This document shows positions 53,569 to 61,599 of a stretch of DNA of 64,000 nt, piece by piece (the stretch's first letter is position 1; every line of letters starts with the position of its first letter). Under the pieces are notes generated by a model. The model was given only the letters and a program-made list of their open reading frames with translations, did not search any database and had not been told where the DNA came from. This DNA comes from Anaerolineae bacterium (GTDB lineage Bacteria; Chloroflexota; Anaerolineae; Aggregatilineales; Phototrophicaceae). Made by a program: the position numbers and the translations under genes. Where the stretch lies: positions 60,463 through 124,462 of the forward strand of contig JADLAY010000080.1 in the NCBI GenBank assembly GCA_020849765.1, in the 5' to 3' direction.

Positions 53569-53935
53569 CGTCCACCTCGCGCAGGCTGCCGTAATCCCAG
53601 GCGACCGTCCGCGTCGGCGTGATCTCGTACCAGGTGTGGCCCTCCGGCGCGGCCTCAGGCGCATCGACCGGCTCGGCGAGACCGCGGATGTAGATCGCGC
53701 GCAGGTCGAAGAAGTACCGCCCCTCATCGACCAGCAGGACGACCTCGTCTCCGGCATCCGGCCGCCGTGCGGCAGCAGATGGCACGCCGACCTGATAGCG
53801 CCCATCGCGCCAGATCAGCGCGACTGGCTGCGCTATTGGCCCCTCCTCACGAGCGAACGCGATGCACGCGCGCGGCACCCGCTCCAGCAGATCGTGCGCG
53901 CTCTCCGGGTCGATGTCCCGCGTCACACGCTTCAT
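53558..53935 (-). CDS. PNPOx-like protein, second of an overlapping pair
   Basis: 125 aa from ATG 53935: MKRVTRDIDPESAHDLLERV, then PRACIAFAREEGPIAQPVAL and DEVVLLVDEGRYFFDLRAIY. This is the half-barrel pattern of F420/FMN-binding proteins. Overlapping stop and start with the next gene suggests the two form a heteromer. GAGAAG is upstream of the start. Confidence 0.75.
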   Translation of the reverse strand: MKRVTRDIDPESAHDLLERVPRACIAFAREEGPIAQPVALIWRDGRYQVGVPSAAARRPDAGDEVVLLVDEGRYFFDLRAIYIRGLAEPVDAPEAAPEGHTWYEITPTRTVAWDYGSLREVDDDR

Positions 53936-53975
53936 GTTTCTTCTCCAAGAAGTACCGGTCAAAAAGCAAAGAGCA

Positions 53976-54165
53976 GATTAGCTGAGGCGCGGCTATAGAC
54001 CGTTATGAACCTTTGTTGCCTTTTTTGCCCTCACCCTAAATCCCTCTCCCTTATGGAGAGGGACTTTCAGAGCTGTATTTTCTCCCCTTCTCCCTGATAG
54101 AGAAGGGGCTGGGGGTTGAGGGCAGGCAGCGGCGAAACTGAATCATGACCACCTCTCGATTAGCT
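53976..54165. mobile_element. MITE-like element, copy 3 (inverted), with 8-bp target duplications
   Basis: Body 53984-54157, reversed relative to copy 1, ends with TCATGACCACCTCTC and carries both internal hairpins and the TGCCCTCACCCTAAATC block. The flanks are GATTAGCT (53976-53983) and GATTAGCT (54158-54165), identical over 8 bases. The left inverted repeat is degenerate (GAGGCGCGGCTATAGA). It has no coding capacity. Confidence 0.85.
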
Positions 54166-54212
54166 TGTCCTGTATAGCCAAAAGCCAACTGCCAATACCC
54201 AACAGCCTTGAT

Positions 54213-54521
54213 TCACCGCCCCAGCAGCGTACACAGATTGACCGCGCTCGGCGTGCCGCAGCTGCTCAGCGCCGAGCCGAGCAAGAGCACTGACCCGCCG
54301 CAGATGAAAAGCACGACGATCACGGCCAGGCAGCCGCACCACGTGATCGGCCCGCCGGTGACGATGTCGATGCCGACGTTGGCAATCCCACCGAGCAAGC
54401 CGAAGACCGCACCCAGGAAGTGCAGCGCGACGAATAAGCCAATGCCGATCGCGCACATCACGCCGCAGACGACGACGATGCCGGAGGCATTGGAACCATT
54501 GATCAACTGCGATAAGTCCAT
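54213..54521 (-). CDS. Small two- to three-TM membrane protein
   Basis: 102 aa. Hydrophobic segments GIVVVCGVMCAIGIGLFVAL, FLGAVFGLLGGIANVGIDIV and CLAVIVVLFICGGSVLLLGS; five or six Cys in total. No family recognised. Starts at ATG 54521, 66 bases downstream of the HAD gene. Confidence 0.6.
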   Translation of the reverse strand: MDLSQLINGSNASGIVVVCGVMCAIGIGLFVALHFLGAVFGLLGGIANVGIDIVTGGPITWCGCLAVIVVLFICGGSVLLLGSALSSCGTPSAVNLCTLLGR

Positions 54522-54587
54522 GATAGTTCACACTCACACGGGCCGCCGCGCGGCGATGACTGCGCCGCCGCGTGCCCCAGCTTCCAC

Positions 54588-55253
54588 TCAGGCGCCCGGC
54601 GCGCCGATCACCTCCCAGCCGCGCGCGCGTGCCAGCAGCAGGAGATCCGCCTCCGGGTAAGTCGCCACCGGGTGCGCGACCGACGACAGCAGCGGCACGT
54701 CGGAATAGCTGTCGGCATAGGCGTAGGCCGTCGCCAGCGCATCATCGCCGGCGTAATCGCGCACGAACTGCGGCTTATGCTCCCCTGCACAGCCGTGCCC
54801 GTCGATGCGCCCGCTGCACGTGTCGCCGTCGAAGGCCAGCCGCGTGCCCAGCCCGGCCTCCGCGCCGAGCAGCTGCGCGAAGCGGTCGGCGAACCCGGCG
54901 AACATGCCGGAGACGAGCACGACTCGGTCGCCGCGCGCGATGTGTTCGCGCACCCGGTCTGCAATGTCATCACGGAACGTCTCGCGCATCTCTTCCAGCA
55001 CGATCCGATCCATCAGCGCCTCGAGCTGCGATCGCTGCCAGCCCGCCAGCAGGCGCGCCATCATCACGACCCAGCGCTCACGCAGGCGCGGCTCGCCGAT
55101 CAGCTTGAGCCTGCGCGCGGCATACATCGGCATGGCGTTGAGGTAGACCATGCGCTTCTTGTGCGCCAGCTCCGGGCCACCCAGGAAGTAGCGCCAGACG
55201 TTGGCCGTGATCAGCGTGCCGTCGATGTCGAAGAATGCGAAGGTGTTGGACAA
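54588..55253 (-). CDS. HAD-IB family phosphatase (SerB-like)
   Basis: 221 aa starting at TTG 55253 with AAAGG upstream. Motif I AFFDIDGTLI gives the nucleophile Asp and acid/base Asp; motif II is VLVSGMFAGF; motif III/IV AYADSYSDVPLLSSV contains the Mg-binding Asp pair. This is the HAD-IB group of phosphoserine phosphatase-like enzymes, often acting on lipid or amino acid phosphates. Cytoplasmic. Confidence 0.9.
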   Translation of the reverse strand: MSNTFAFFDIDGTLITANVWRYFLGGPELAHKKRMVYLNAMPMYAARRLKLIGEPRLRERWVVMMARLLAGWQRSQLEALMDRIVLEEMRETFRDDIADRVREHIARGDRVVLVSGMFAGFADRFAQLLGAEAGLGTRLAFDGDTCSGRIDGHGCAGEHKPQFVRDYAGDDALATAYAYADSYSDVPLLSSVAHPVATYPEADLLLLARARGWEVIGAPGA

Positions 55254-55370
55254 GACTCAGCCTTTGCGGTCGCCACCATGTCACCTACGGTATTGAACCA
55301 CAAAGGCGCGCCGAGCGCCAAATGTTCGCGATTGCGAGCTGGGGTCGCCGCAAAATCGATTCATTGTGTG

Positions 55371-55490
55371 ACCCTCATCCCCAATCCCTTCTCCCTGTAA
55401 CCGCAAGTTCACCGAAGGTTGGGAGAAGGGGGCCAGAGCAGTTCATGAAAGTCCCTCTCCATCAGGGAGAGGGATTTAGGGTGAGGGCCT
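55371..55490. repeat. Partial MITE-like copy lacking termini
   Basis: Contains CCCTTCTCCC-loop-GGGAGAAGGG with the GTAACCGCAAGTTCACCG loop seen in copy 2, then GTCCCTCTCCATCAGGGAGA and GATTTAGGGTGAGGGCC. Terminal repeats are absent. It lies just beyond the stop of the RiPP-like cluster's last gene. Confidence 0.65.
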
Positions 55491-55505
55491 TACGGCGCAG
55501 ACTCC

Positions 55506-55904
55506 CTAATACGACGGCGGCCCGAAATCCGGCGGCGGAGGGAAGGCGACCGTCTCGACCACCGACACCAGCGAGTCCGGCAGATAGCGCGCCGGCAGCT
55601 CGGTGACGGTTCGGCCATCCGGCAGGGCGAAGGCGTAACCGCCCTCGTCCGTCACCTGCACCTTGAGACCGAACAGCGCCCTGAAAGTGGAAGGCGGGGC
55701 CGTGATGTCGAAACTGATGCCGACGTAATGACCGACATCGAAACCCGCCTTATCGAAGACTGTGCGCGCGTGGCGCACCATCTCCGGCGACGCCTGGTAG
55801 CGGGCGAGCGTCTCGCTCGTGATTTCCGCGTCGCTAAGCGCCTCGCCGCTGGCGCTCTTGAGGATCACCTGGGCCGAAATAGCCTCATGCTGCTCTGCCG
55901 ACAT
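55506..55904 (-). CDS. Standalone protease-propeptide-like protein, possible modified precursor
   Basis: 132 aa. Residues 38-128 match the N-terminal pro-region of the S8 protease two genes upstream: KAGFDVGHYVGISFDITAPP and STFRALFGLKV pair with QAGFEILQITASMINIAGSP and ETYREAFNTEI. The C-terminus is Pro-rich (AFPPPPDFGPPSY). No signal peptide. GAGGAGG lies upstream of ATG 55904, 31 bases after the radical SAM stop. It may inhibit or chaperone the protease, or be the substrate peptide of the radical SAM enzyme with a propeptide-like leader; both are inference. Confidence 0.75.
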   Translation of the reverse strand: MSAEQHEAISAQVILKSASGEALSDAEITSETLARYQASPEMVRHARTVFDKAGFDVGHYVGISFDITAPPSTFRALFGLKVQVTDEGGYAFALPDGRTVTELPARYLPDSLVSVVETVAFPPPPDFGPPSY

Positions 55905-55935
55905 CCCCCCACCTCCTCACCTATCTGCTTCAGTG

Positions 55936-57873
55936 TCAGGCCGGTTTCAGTTCGGGCGCAAGATAGCTGCTCGCAGGGCGCGGCACGCCGTCCAGGTAGG
56001 CAACCGCCAGCGGCGGTTTGAAGTCTTCGTAGACGGGTGCGGTCTTGATGGCGAGGCTCAGGTAGTAACTCCCGTCGCTGATCATCCAACGCCCTTGCAC
56101 CAGATCGTCGAGCAGCCGTGTGGTCTGCTCGTCGCTCACATCACTATCAGGATACAACTCGCGCAGATGTTTTGCCACAGCGCTCGCCGTATGATAGCTA
56201 TCGCAAAAGACATAGGCGGCCTGCGCCAGCCCGTCGAGATGCAGATTACGCCGCTGGTTGCCGCGTGTATCCAGCAGCATCAGCGTCCCATCCGGCTGAT
56301 CCAGCACGTAGACCGCGCCCTGCTCCGGTGCGCTGCGCCACTCGCTGATGTAGGCCACCAGCCGGTCGAAGATGCCGTCGCCGGTGATGCTCTGCTCGTA
56401 GTCGTAATCGAAGTAGTAGGCCACGCGCGCCAGCGTCTCGGCGTCGAACGGGTAGAGATAGCGATACGGTGGGATCGGGCGGATGTTGACGAAGCCGTGC
56501 CCGCCGGGGTCGTCAAAATAGGGGCTGAAGCGATCCAGGCGGATGGGGCCGAAGCCGCTCGGCGGTTTAAGGAAGCGCACCTGATCGAACAGGCGGAGCA
56601 TCTGCGCGTAATCGTCCTCGGTTTCGCCGGGGAAGTTGTAGAGCACGTTCCAGTCGACACCGATGCCGTACTCCTGGCACCACTTGAGCAACTGAATGTT
56701 GATCATGGCGCTGGTGCCCTTGCGCATCAGCTTGAGCACGTGATCGCTCATGCTCTCGATGCCGGGCTGGATGCGCGTCACCCCGGCGGCGCGCAGAGTC
56801 TCCAGATGGCGCCGATTCAGATTGGCCTTGACCTCGTAGAAGAGTTGCACTGGGCGCTGCGCTTGCGCCAGCGCGGGCAGCATGTCGTGGAAGTAGTGCA
56901 TGTCGAGGATGTTGTCGACGACCTCGACGTATTCGACGCGCCAGCGGTCGACGAGATGTTCGAGCTCGTCCAACGCGCGGCGGGCACTCTTGCTGCGGAA
57001 CGACATCGTGCCGCCGTTGAGGCCGCAGAAGGTGCAGTGCGATTTCGCGCCCCACCAGCAGCCGCGCGACGTCTCCAGCAGCAGCACCGGCATGACCGAC
57101 GCGCCGACGGTGCTCTGCCCAATGTCGGCGAAGTAATCGCTGTAATCCGGGATCGGCAACGAGTCCATGTCGGCGATCATCGGCGCCTGCCCGGTGTAGT
57201 GCGTCTCCCCACGCTGCCGGTAGATGATGCCGGGGATGGTTTCGCCGAAGTCCTCGACCGGTTCGCCCGCCAGGATCTGCTTGACCAGCGCCGGGAAGCT
57301 CTCGTCGGCCTCGCCGGAGCAGACGTAGTCGACGAACGTGAACTGGCGGTGCAGCTCACAGCCCATCTCACCTTCCCAGTTAGCGCCGCCGAAGACGATC
57401 GTCATCTGCGGGTAACGCGCCTTCAACTGGCGAGCCAGCGCCAGCGAGGCGATGTTCTGCTCGAAGGTCGACGTGAAGCCGACGATGGCGTAATCGTCCC
57501 ACGGCACGGCGTCCAGGCAGTACTGAATGAAATGATGCACGAAAGAACGCACGCGCAGCACGCGGCTGATCGACTCGTGGCTGAGCTGCCACTTTTCGAC
57601 CAGCACCTCCTGGATGTAGCCCTGATCGACCTCCGGACGCTTGCCGTAGAGCGCTTCTGTGAAGGCCCAATCGCCCGCGAACGCGGTGTAAGGCATCTCG
57701 AACGAGAGCCACTGATATTCTTCAAAACCGATGAACTCGGCAAAAGCGAAAGTGAGGTAACGCACGTCGCAGGCGATGCCCTCGCGCATCAGCGCTCCCT
57801 TGAGCAAGCTCAAGCCGATCGACTGCCGTTCGAGCGCGCCAAACGGCATACTGACGAGCAAGACCTTATTCAT
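55936..57873 (-). CDS. B12-binding radical SAM enzyme, RiPP C-methyltransferase type
   Basis: 645 aa. The N-terminal 200 residues form a cobalamin-binding-like domain (VGFTSTFEQNIASLALARQL, TIVFGGANWEGEMG). The radical SAM core has the unusual cluster motif C-x7-C-x2-C in SRGCWWGAKSHCTFCGLNGG (Cys272, Cys280, Cys283), which marks the RiPP maturation radical SAM C-methyltransferase family (rSAM_ocin-like). A further 200 C-terminal residues may bind the peptide. Such enzymes methylate unactivated carbons of peptide substrates. ATG 57873 follows AAGGGG. The gene lies between the S8 protease (71 bases) and the propeptide-like gene. Confidence 0.92.
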   Translation of the reverse strand: MNKVLLVSMPFGALERQSIGLSLLKGALMREGIACDVRYLTFAFAEFIGFEEYQWLSFEMPYTAFAGDWAFTEALYGKRPEVDQGYIQEVLVEKWQLSHESISRVLRVRSFVHHFIQYCLDAVPWDDYAIVGFTSTFEQNIASLALARQLKARYPQMTIVFGGANWEGEMGCELHRQFTFVDYVCSGEADESFPALVKQILAGEPVEDFGETIPGIIYRQRGETHYTGQAPMIADMDSLPIPDYSDYFADIGQSTVGASVMPVLLLETSRGCWWGAKSHCTFCGLNGGTMSFRSKSARRALDELEHLVDRWRVEYVEVVDNILDMHYFHDMLPALAQAQRPVQLFYEVKANLNRRHLETLRAAGVTRIQPGIESMSDHVLKLMRKGTSAMINIQLLKWCQEYGIGVDWNVLYNFPGETEDDYAQMLRLFDQVRFLKPPSGFGPIRLDRFSPYFDDPGGHGFVNIRPIPPYRYLYPFDAETLARVAYYFDYDYEQSITGDGIFDRLVAYISEWRSAPEQGAVYVLDQPDGTLMLLDTRGNQRRNLHLDGLAQAAYVFCDSYHTASAVAKHLRELYPDSDVSDEQTTRLLDDLVQGRWMISDGSYYLSLAIKTAPVYEDFKPPLAVAYLDGVPRPASSYLAPELKPA

Positions 57874-57944
57874 GACCACCCCTTACGTCCAGGCTCCGGG
57901 GCCATGCCCGGCAGGCACAGCCCCGGAGTTCGGCTTACGGTTGG

Positions 57945-59723
57945 TTACAGACCGAGATCAGGCTCTTCGCCCGGCTTGGCGTTGCGAATCACATCCTCCA
58001 GATGCTGGATGTCTTCCGGTGTCAGGCCAAGTTCCTGCGCGCTCTCTTGCGCTGCCTGCATGCTGGCCTCCTGCGCCGGTGTGATCGGGCCGGGTGGCTG
58101 CGGACCAATCGGCGGGATCGGCGGCTGAATCGTGGGCGGGATCGGCGGGCGTATGGTCGGCGGCACAATCGACGGCGGGGTGACTGTCGGCGGCCGCACG
58201 ACAACCGGCGGCACCGTCGGGCCAATCACGCCGGGCGGCACGATCGACGGCAGGCAGCGCACCTTCGACATCAGCACCGCCTTGTGCGCGTCGACCAGGC
58301 CATCGCCGGTCGCCAGATCCGGGCCGACAGCCGCGGGATGCCCGCCCGTGGATGGGTTGCAGTTACCCGTCGTGACGTCACGAGCCGACTTGCGCAGGAT
58401 GTCTTTGACGTCCGCGGGCGTCAGCTTGACGCAGGCCTGCTTCATCAGGGCCGCCGTCCCAGCGAGCTGAGGCGCCGCCGCCGACGTGCCGCTGAACGCT
58501 GCCCAGCCATCGTTGTTGGCGGTCTCGTCGCCGTTCGGGTGTGTGCCCCCGGCGAGATCCCTGTCGATGTCGTCGTTCGGCTCGACCGGCAGCATGATGT
58601 AGGCCGCGCGCGGCAGCAGACCGACCAGACCGCAGACATCCGGCACGCGCCGGTTCGGGTAGATCTGGCTCATGAAGCCGCTGGCATAGTTGGAGGCGCG
58701 CAGGTTGCCGTTCGGCTCCATGTAGACGCCGCCCGCCGAGATCACGTCAGGATGCTGGCCGGGGAAGCCGAAGTGGCCGTTGCCCGCCGAGAAGATGACG
58801 ATGATGCCCGCCGCGACCGCGGCGGCAATCGCCGCTGCCAGCGCCTGATCGGCAGCCGTGAGCGCCGTCTGCTTGCTGCTGCCCCAACTGCAGGTGATGA
58901 TGTCCGGGTTGAGGCCGACGGCAGCGTTGAAGGCCCCAATGCTGTTGACGAAGTTGATCTTGACCGGCAGCAGTTCCGCATCCGGCGCGATGGCGAAGAT
59001 GTTGGCCGATTCGCCGGTGCCGTGGCCGCTCTCATCCGCCAGCGGGTTGGCCGCCGCCGGGCCGAGGACGACCGGCGCCGCGCGATAGCCGCGTTTGACG
59101 AAATACGGATGCTTGAACCAGCCGCTGTCGACCATCGCCACCTTGACGCCGCGCCCGGTGGTCCCGCTGCGGTGCGCCAGATCGGCATTCGCAGCCAGCG
59201 AGACGTCCGCCGGGACTTCGAGATGCCAGTAGGCTTTCTTGGGCGGGAACGGCAGCGCGGCCATGAAATAACGCGGCTCTTCGATGGCGACGCCTTCGAG
59301 CAGATTCTGGAAGGCGGTGCCGCGGGTGGAAATCAAGCCAGGCACGTCTGTGTCCGGCGAGTCGAGGAAGGCAGCCGTGGTCTCCTCACCCAACTCCTTG
59401 ATCACGGGCCGCTCTTCAGCGTAGATCTCGGTGTTGAAGGCCTCGCGGTAGGTTTCAGGCGATCCGGCAATGTTGATCATGGAGGCTGTGATCTGCAGGA
59501 TCTCGAACCCGGCTTGCTGAAGTTGATTGGCGGCCTGATTAATAATCGTATCTTCGGAGAAGAAATTCACCACCGTCTGCGAATTGATCTGCTCCCCTGC
59601 TTCGAACATCGATACGCCGCCGATGGAGCGAGGTGAGGCCTGGGCGAAAATTCGCTCAGGAACCGCCGGCTTCTCCTGCCCCCCCGAACGGCTGCGGCTG
59701 GACGAACTGCGTTTGCTTGGCAT
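57945..59723 (-). CDS. Subtilisin-like S8 protease with propeptide and Pro-rich tail
   Basis: 592 aa. The basic, Ser/Arg-rich N-terminus has no signal peptide. A pro-region spans about 50-150. The catalytic triad is complete: Asp199 in VAMVDSGW, His234 in GHGTG, Ser414 in FSGTSAAAP, with oxyanion Asn315 in FSAGNG. After the domain ends near 490 comes a 60-residue run of PP(T/S)(I/V) and PPIPP units, then a charged helical end (ITPAQEASMQAAQESAQEL). AGGAGG lies 7 bases before ATG 59723. It leads the operon with the radical SAM and propeptide-like genes and is likely to cleave the product of that system or itself. Confidence 0.93.
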   Translation of the reverse strand: MPSKRSSSSRSRSGGQEKPAVPERIFAQASPRSIGGVSMFEAGEQINSQTVVNFFSEDTIINQAANQLQQAGFEILQITASMINIAGSPETYREAFNTEIYAEERPVIKELGEETTAAFLDSPDTDVPGLISTRGTAFQNLLEGVAIEEPRYFMAALPFPPKKAYWHLEVPADVSLAANADLAHRSGTTGRGVKVAMVDSGWFKHPYFVKRGYRAAPVVLGPAAANPLADESGHGTGESANIFAIAPDAELLPVKINFVNSIGAFNAAVGLNPDIITCSWGSSKQTALTAADQALAAAIAAAVAAGIIVIFSAGNGHFGFPGQHPDVISAGGVYMEPNGNLRASNYASGFMSQIYPNRRVPDVCGLVGLLPRAAYIMLPVEPNDDIDRDLAGGTHPNGDETANNDGWAAFSGTSAAAPQLAGTAALMKQACVKLTPADVKDILRKSARDVTTGNCNPSTGGHPAAVGPDLATGDGLVDAHKAVLMSKVRCLPSIVPPGVIGPTVPPVVVRPPTVTPPSIVPPTIRPPIPPTIQPPIPPIGPQPPGPITPAQEASMQAAQESAQELGLTPEDIQHLEDVIRNAKPGEEPDLGL

Positions 59724-60171
59724 TTTGCTACCTCCTGTAGGCCCTGCTGTGGACGCAGTCACGCAGTACACGGCGGAGCACGGCGTCGACGATGTCTGAC
59801 TACGTGAAAGGCAGCGAACCGTGTCTGCGACTCAAGGACTTAATGTGTCCATCACGCGTCTTGTCTACAGCATGTCTGGGGCGCTTCTGCTGAACTGTAC
59901 TTAAGGACGGTACAAAAATGTCTTCAAATGTCATAGGGTACAGGGCATGTTGCGCAAACTACGACGAAGCCAACAAGACTGCGCAGAGCGAAGCGGAGCA
60001 CCACGCAAGCGCTTCGTGCGTGAGCAAATCAAGCTAGAAACTGGAGGTTCCGGCGGCGACGCGCCTGAGGATGCAGCCGTCCGCGCGTCCTGGCGTATCG
60101 TATTAAACTGTGGACACGCGGCACTCTGAGAAGGACGAGCGACATTCGAATCTACGAAGGAGACAGCGGCA
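59724..60171. other. Divergent promoter region
   Basis: Between the protease operon (minus) and the FAD oxidase gene (plus). No gene of credible composition was found; a 60-codon frame at 59947-60129 has no supporting ribosome site or homology. An AT-richer stretch near 59890-59945 is a candidate promoter area. Confidence 0.5.
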
Positions 60172-61590
60172 ATGTCAGATGAATCCAAGACAACGACCAC
60201 GAAGCTGCCACGCCAGACCGCCGGGTTGACGGGGGTCTCGATCGCGCAGCTTCGCGCCTCCATCAACGGACAGGTGATCGCGCCCGGCGATGAGACTTAC
60301 GATGAGGCGCGCACGGTCTTCTACGGCGGCATCGACCGCCGGCCGGCCCTGATCATCCGGGCTGCGGATGCGGGCGACGTGTCGAAGGTCGTCTCGCTGG
60401 CGCGCGAGACCGGCGCCGAGCTGGCCATCCGCGCCGGAGGCCACAGCGTGGCCGGGCACAGCACCACCGAGGGCGGTATCGTGCTCGACCTGTCGGCCAT
60501 GAAAGGGCTGGATATCGACGTCGAGGGGCGCACGGCCTGGGCCGGGGGTGGAGTGACGGCTGGGGAGTACACCGTCGCGACCGGGGCGCACGGCCTGGCG
60601 ACCGGCTTCGGCGACACCGCCTCGGTCGGCATCGCGGGCATCACGCTGGGCGGCGGGCTAGGCTTGCTCTTGCGCAAGTACGGCCTGACGATCGACGATC
60701 TGCTGGCCGCCGAGGTCGTGACCGCCGACGGGCAGATCCTGCTCACCGATGCCGAGACACATCCCGATCTGTTCTGGGCGATCCGCGGCGGCGGTGGCAA
60801 CTTCGGCGTCGTCACGCGCCTCAAGTACCGGCTGCATCCGGTCAATCAGGTCGTCGGCGGCATGCTGATTCTCCCGGCCACGCCGGAACTGGCGCGCGCG
60901 TTCATCGCCGAGGCCGAAGCGGCGCCGGAAGACCTCTCGACCATCCTCAACATCATGACCGCGCCGCCGATGCCGTTCCTGCCGAAAGAGGTTCACGGCC
61001 AGATGATCATGATGGCGCTGATGGTTTACGACGGTGACGTCGAAGCGGGCCAGCGCGCGATCGCGCCGTTTCGGGCGCTCGCCACGCCAATCGCCGACAT
61101 GGTGCGCCCGATGTCGTACCCCGAGATCTACCCGCCCGATGCGGAAGACTATCACCCGCTCGCGTCCTCGCGCACGATGTTCATCGACCAGGTCGACGAG
61201 CGCACGACCGACGTCATCTTCGAGCACATCAAGGCGTCGAACGCGATGATGGCGGCGGCCCAACTGCGCGTGCTCGGCGGGGCGATGGCGCGCGTGCCTG
61301 CCGACGCCACCGCCTTCGCCCACCGCGACCGGCGCATCATGGCCAACGTCGCCGCCATGTACGTCAACCCCGACGAAGCCGCGACTCACGACGCCTGGGT
61401 GGAAGCGTTCGCGACGGCGCTCAACCAGGGTGACGCACGGGCTTACGTCAACTTCCTCGGCGCGGTGGATGCGGCTCACGTGCGGGCGGCCTATCCGGGC
61501 GCGACCTGGGATCGGCTGACCAGGATCAAGGCGCAGTACGACCCGACCAACCTGTTCCACCTCAACCAGAACATCCCTCCGGCTGAGTAA
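60172..61590 (+). CDS. BBE-type FAD-linked oxidase
   Basis: 472 aa. The PCMH FAD-binding domain has RAGGHSVAGHSTTEGGIVLD, where the His of GGH is the covalent FAD attachment site, and GLATGFGDTASVGIAGITLG; the C-terminal berberine-bridge-like motif is AQYDPTNLFHLNQNIPP. These flavoenzymes oxidise sugars, alcohols or natural products with oxygen. The second covalent Cys of bicovalent types is not seen at the expected VGIAGI site. ATG 60172 follows AAGGAG. It is divergent from the protease-radical SAM operon, so a link is possible but unproven. Confidence 0.92.
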   Translation: MSDESKTTTTKLPRQTAGLTGVSIAQLRASINGQVIAPGDETYDEARTVFYGGIDRRPALIIRAADAGDVSKVVSLARETGAELAIRAGGHSVAGHSTTEGGIVLDLSAMKGLDIDVEGRTAWAGGGVTAGEYTVATGAHGLATGFGDTASVGIAGITLGGGLGLLLRKYGLTIDDLLAAEVVTADGQILLTDAETHPDLFWAIRGGGGNFGVVTRLKYRLHPVNQVVGGMLILPATPELARAFIAEAEAAPEDLSTILNIMTAPPMPFLPKEVHGQMIMMALMVYDGDVEAGQRAIAPFRALATPIADMVRPMSYPEIYPPDAEDYHPLASSRTMFIDQVDERTTDVIFEHIKASNAMMAAAQLRVLGGAMARVPADATAFAHRDRRIMANVAAMYVNPDEAATHDAWVEAFATALNQGDARAYVNFLGAVDAAHVRAAYPGATWDRLTRIKAQYDPTNLFHLNQNIPPAE

Positions 61591-61599
61591 TAACCCGGC

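Noticed and set aside
55819..58128. Plus-strand open frame of 769 codons
   Set aside because: It is antisense to the radical SAM and propeptide-like genes, which have clear motifs and ribosome sites. The translation is low-complexity Arg/Val/Asp sequence, typical of a shadow in high-GC DNA.
59947..60129. 60-codon ORF as a RiPP precursor near the protease operon
   Set aside because: No ribosome site, Arg-rich shadow-like composition and opposite strand to the operon.
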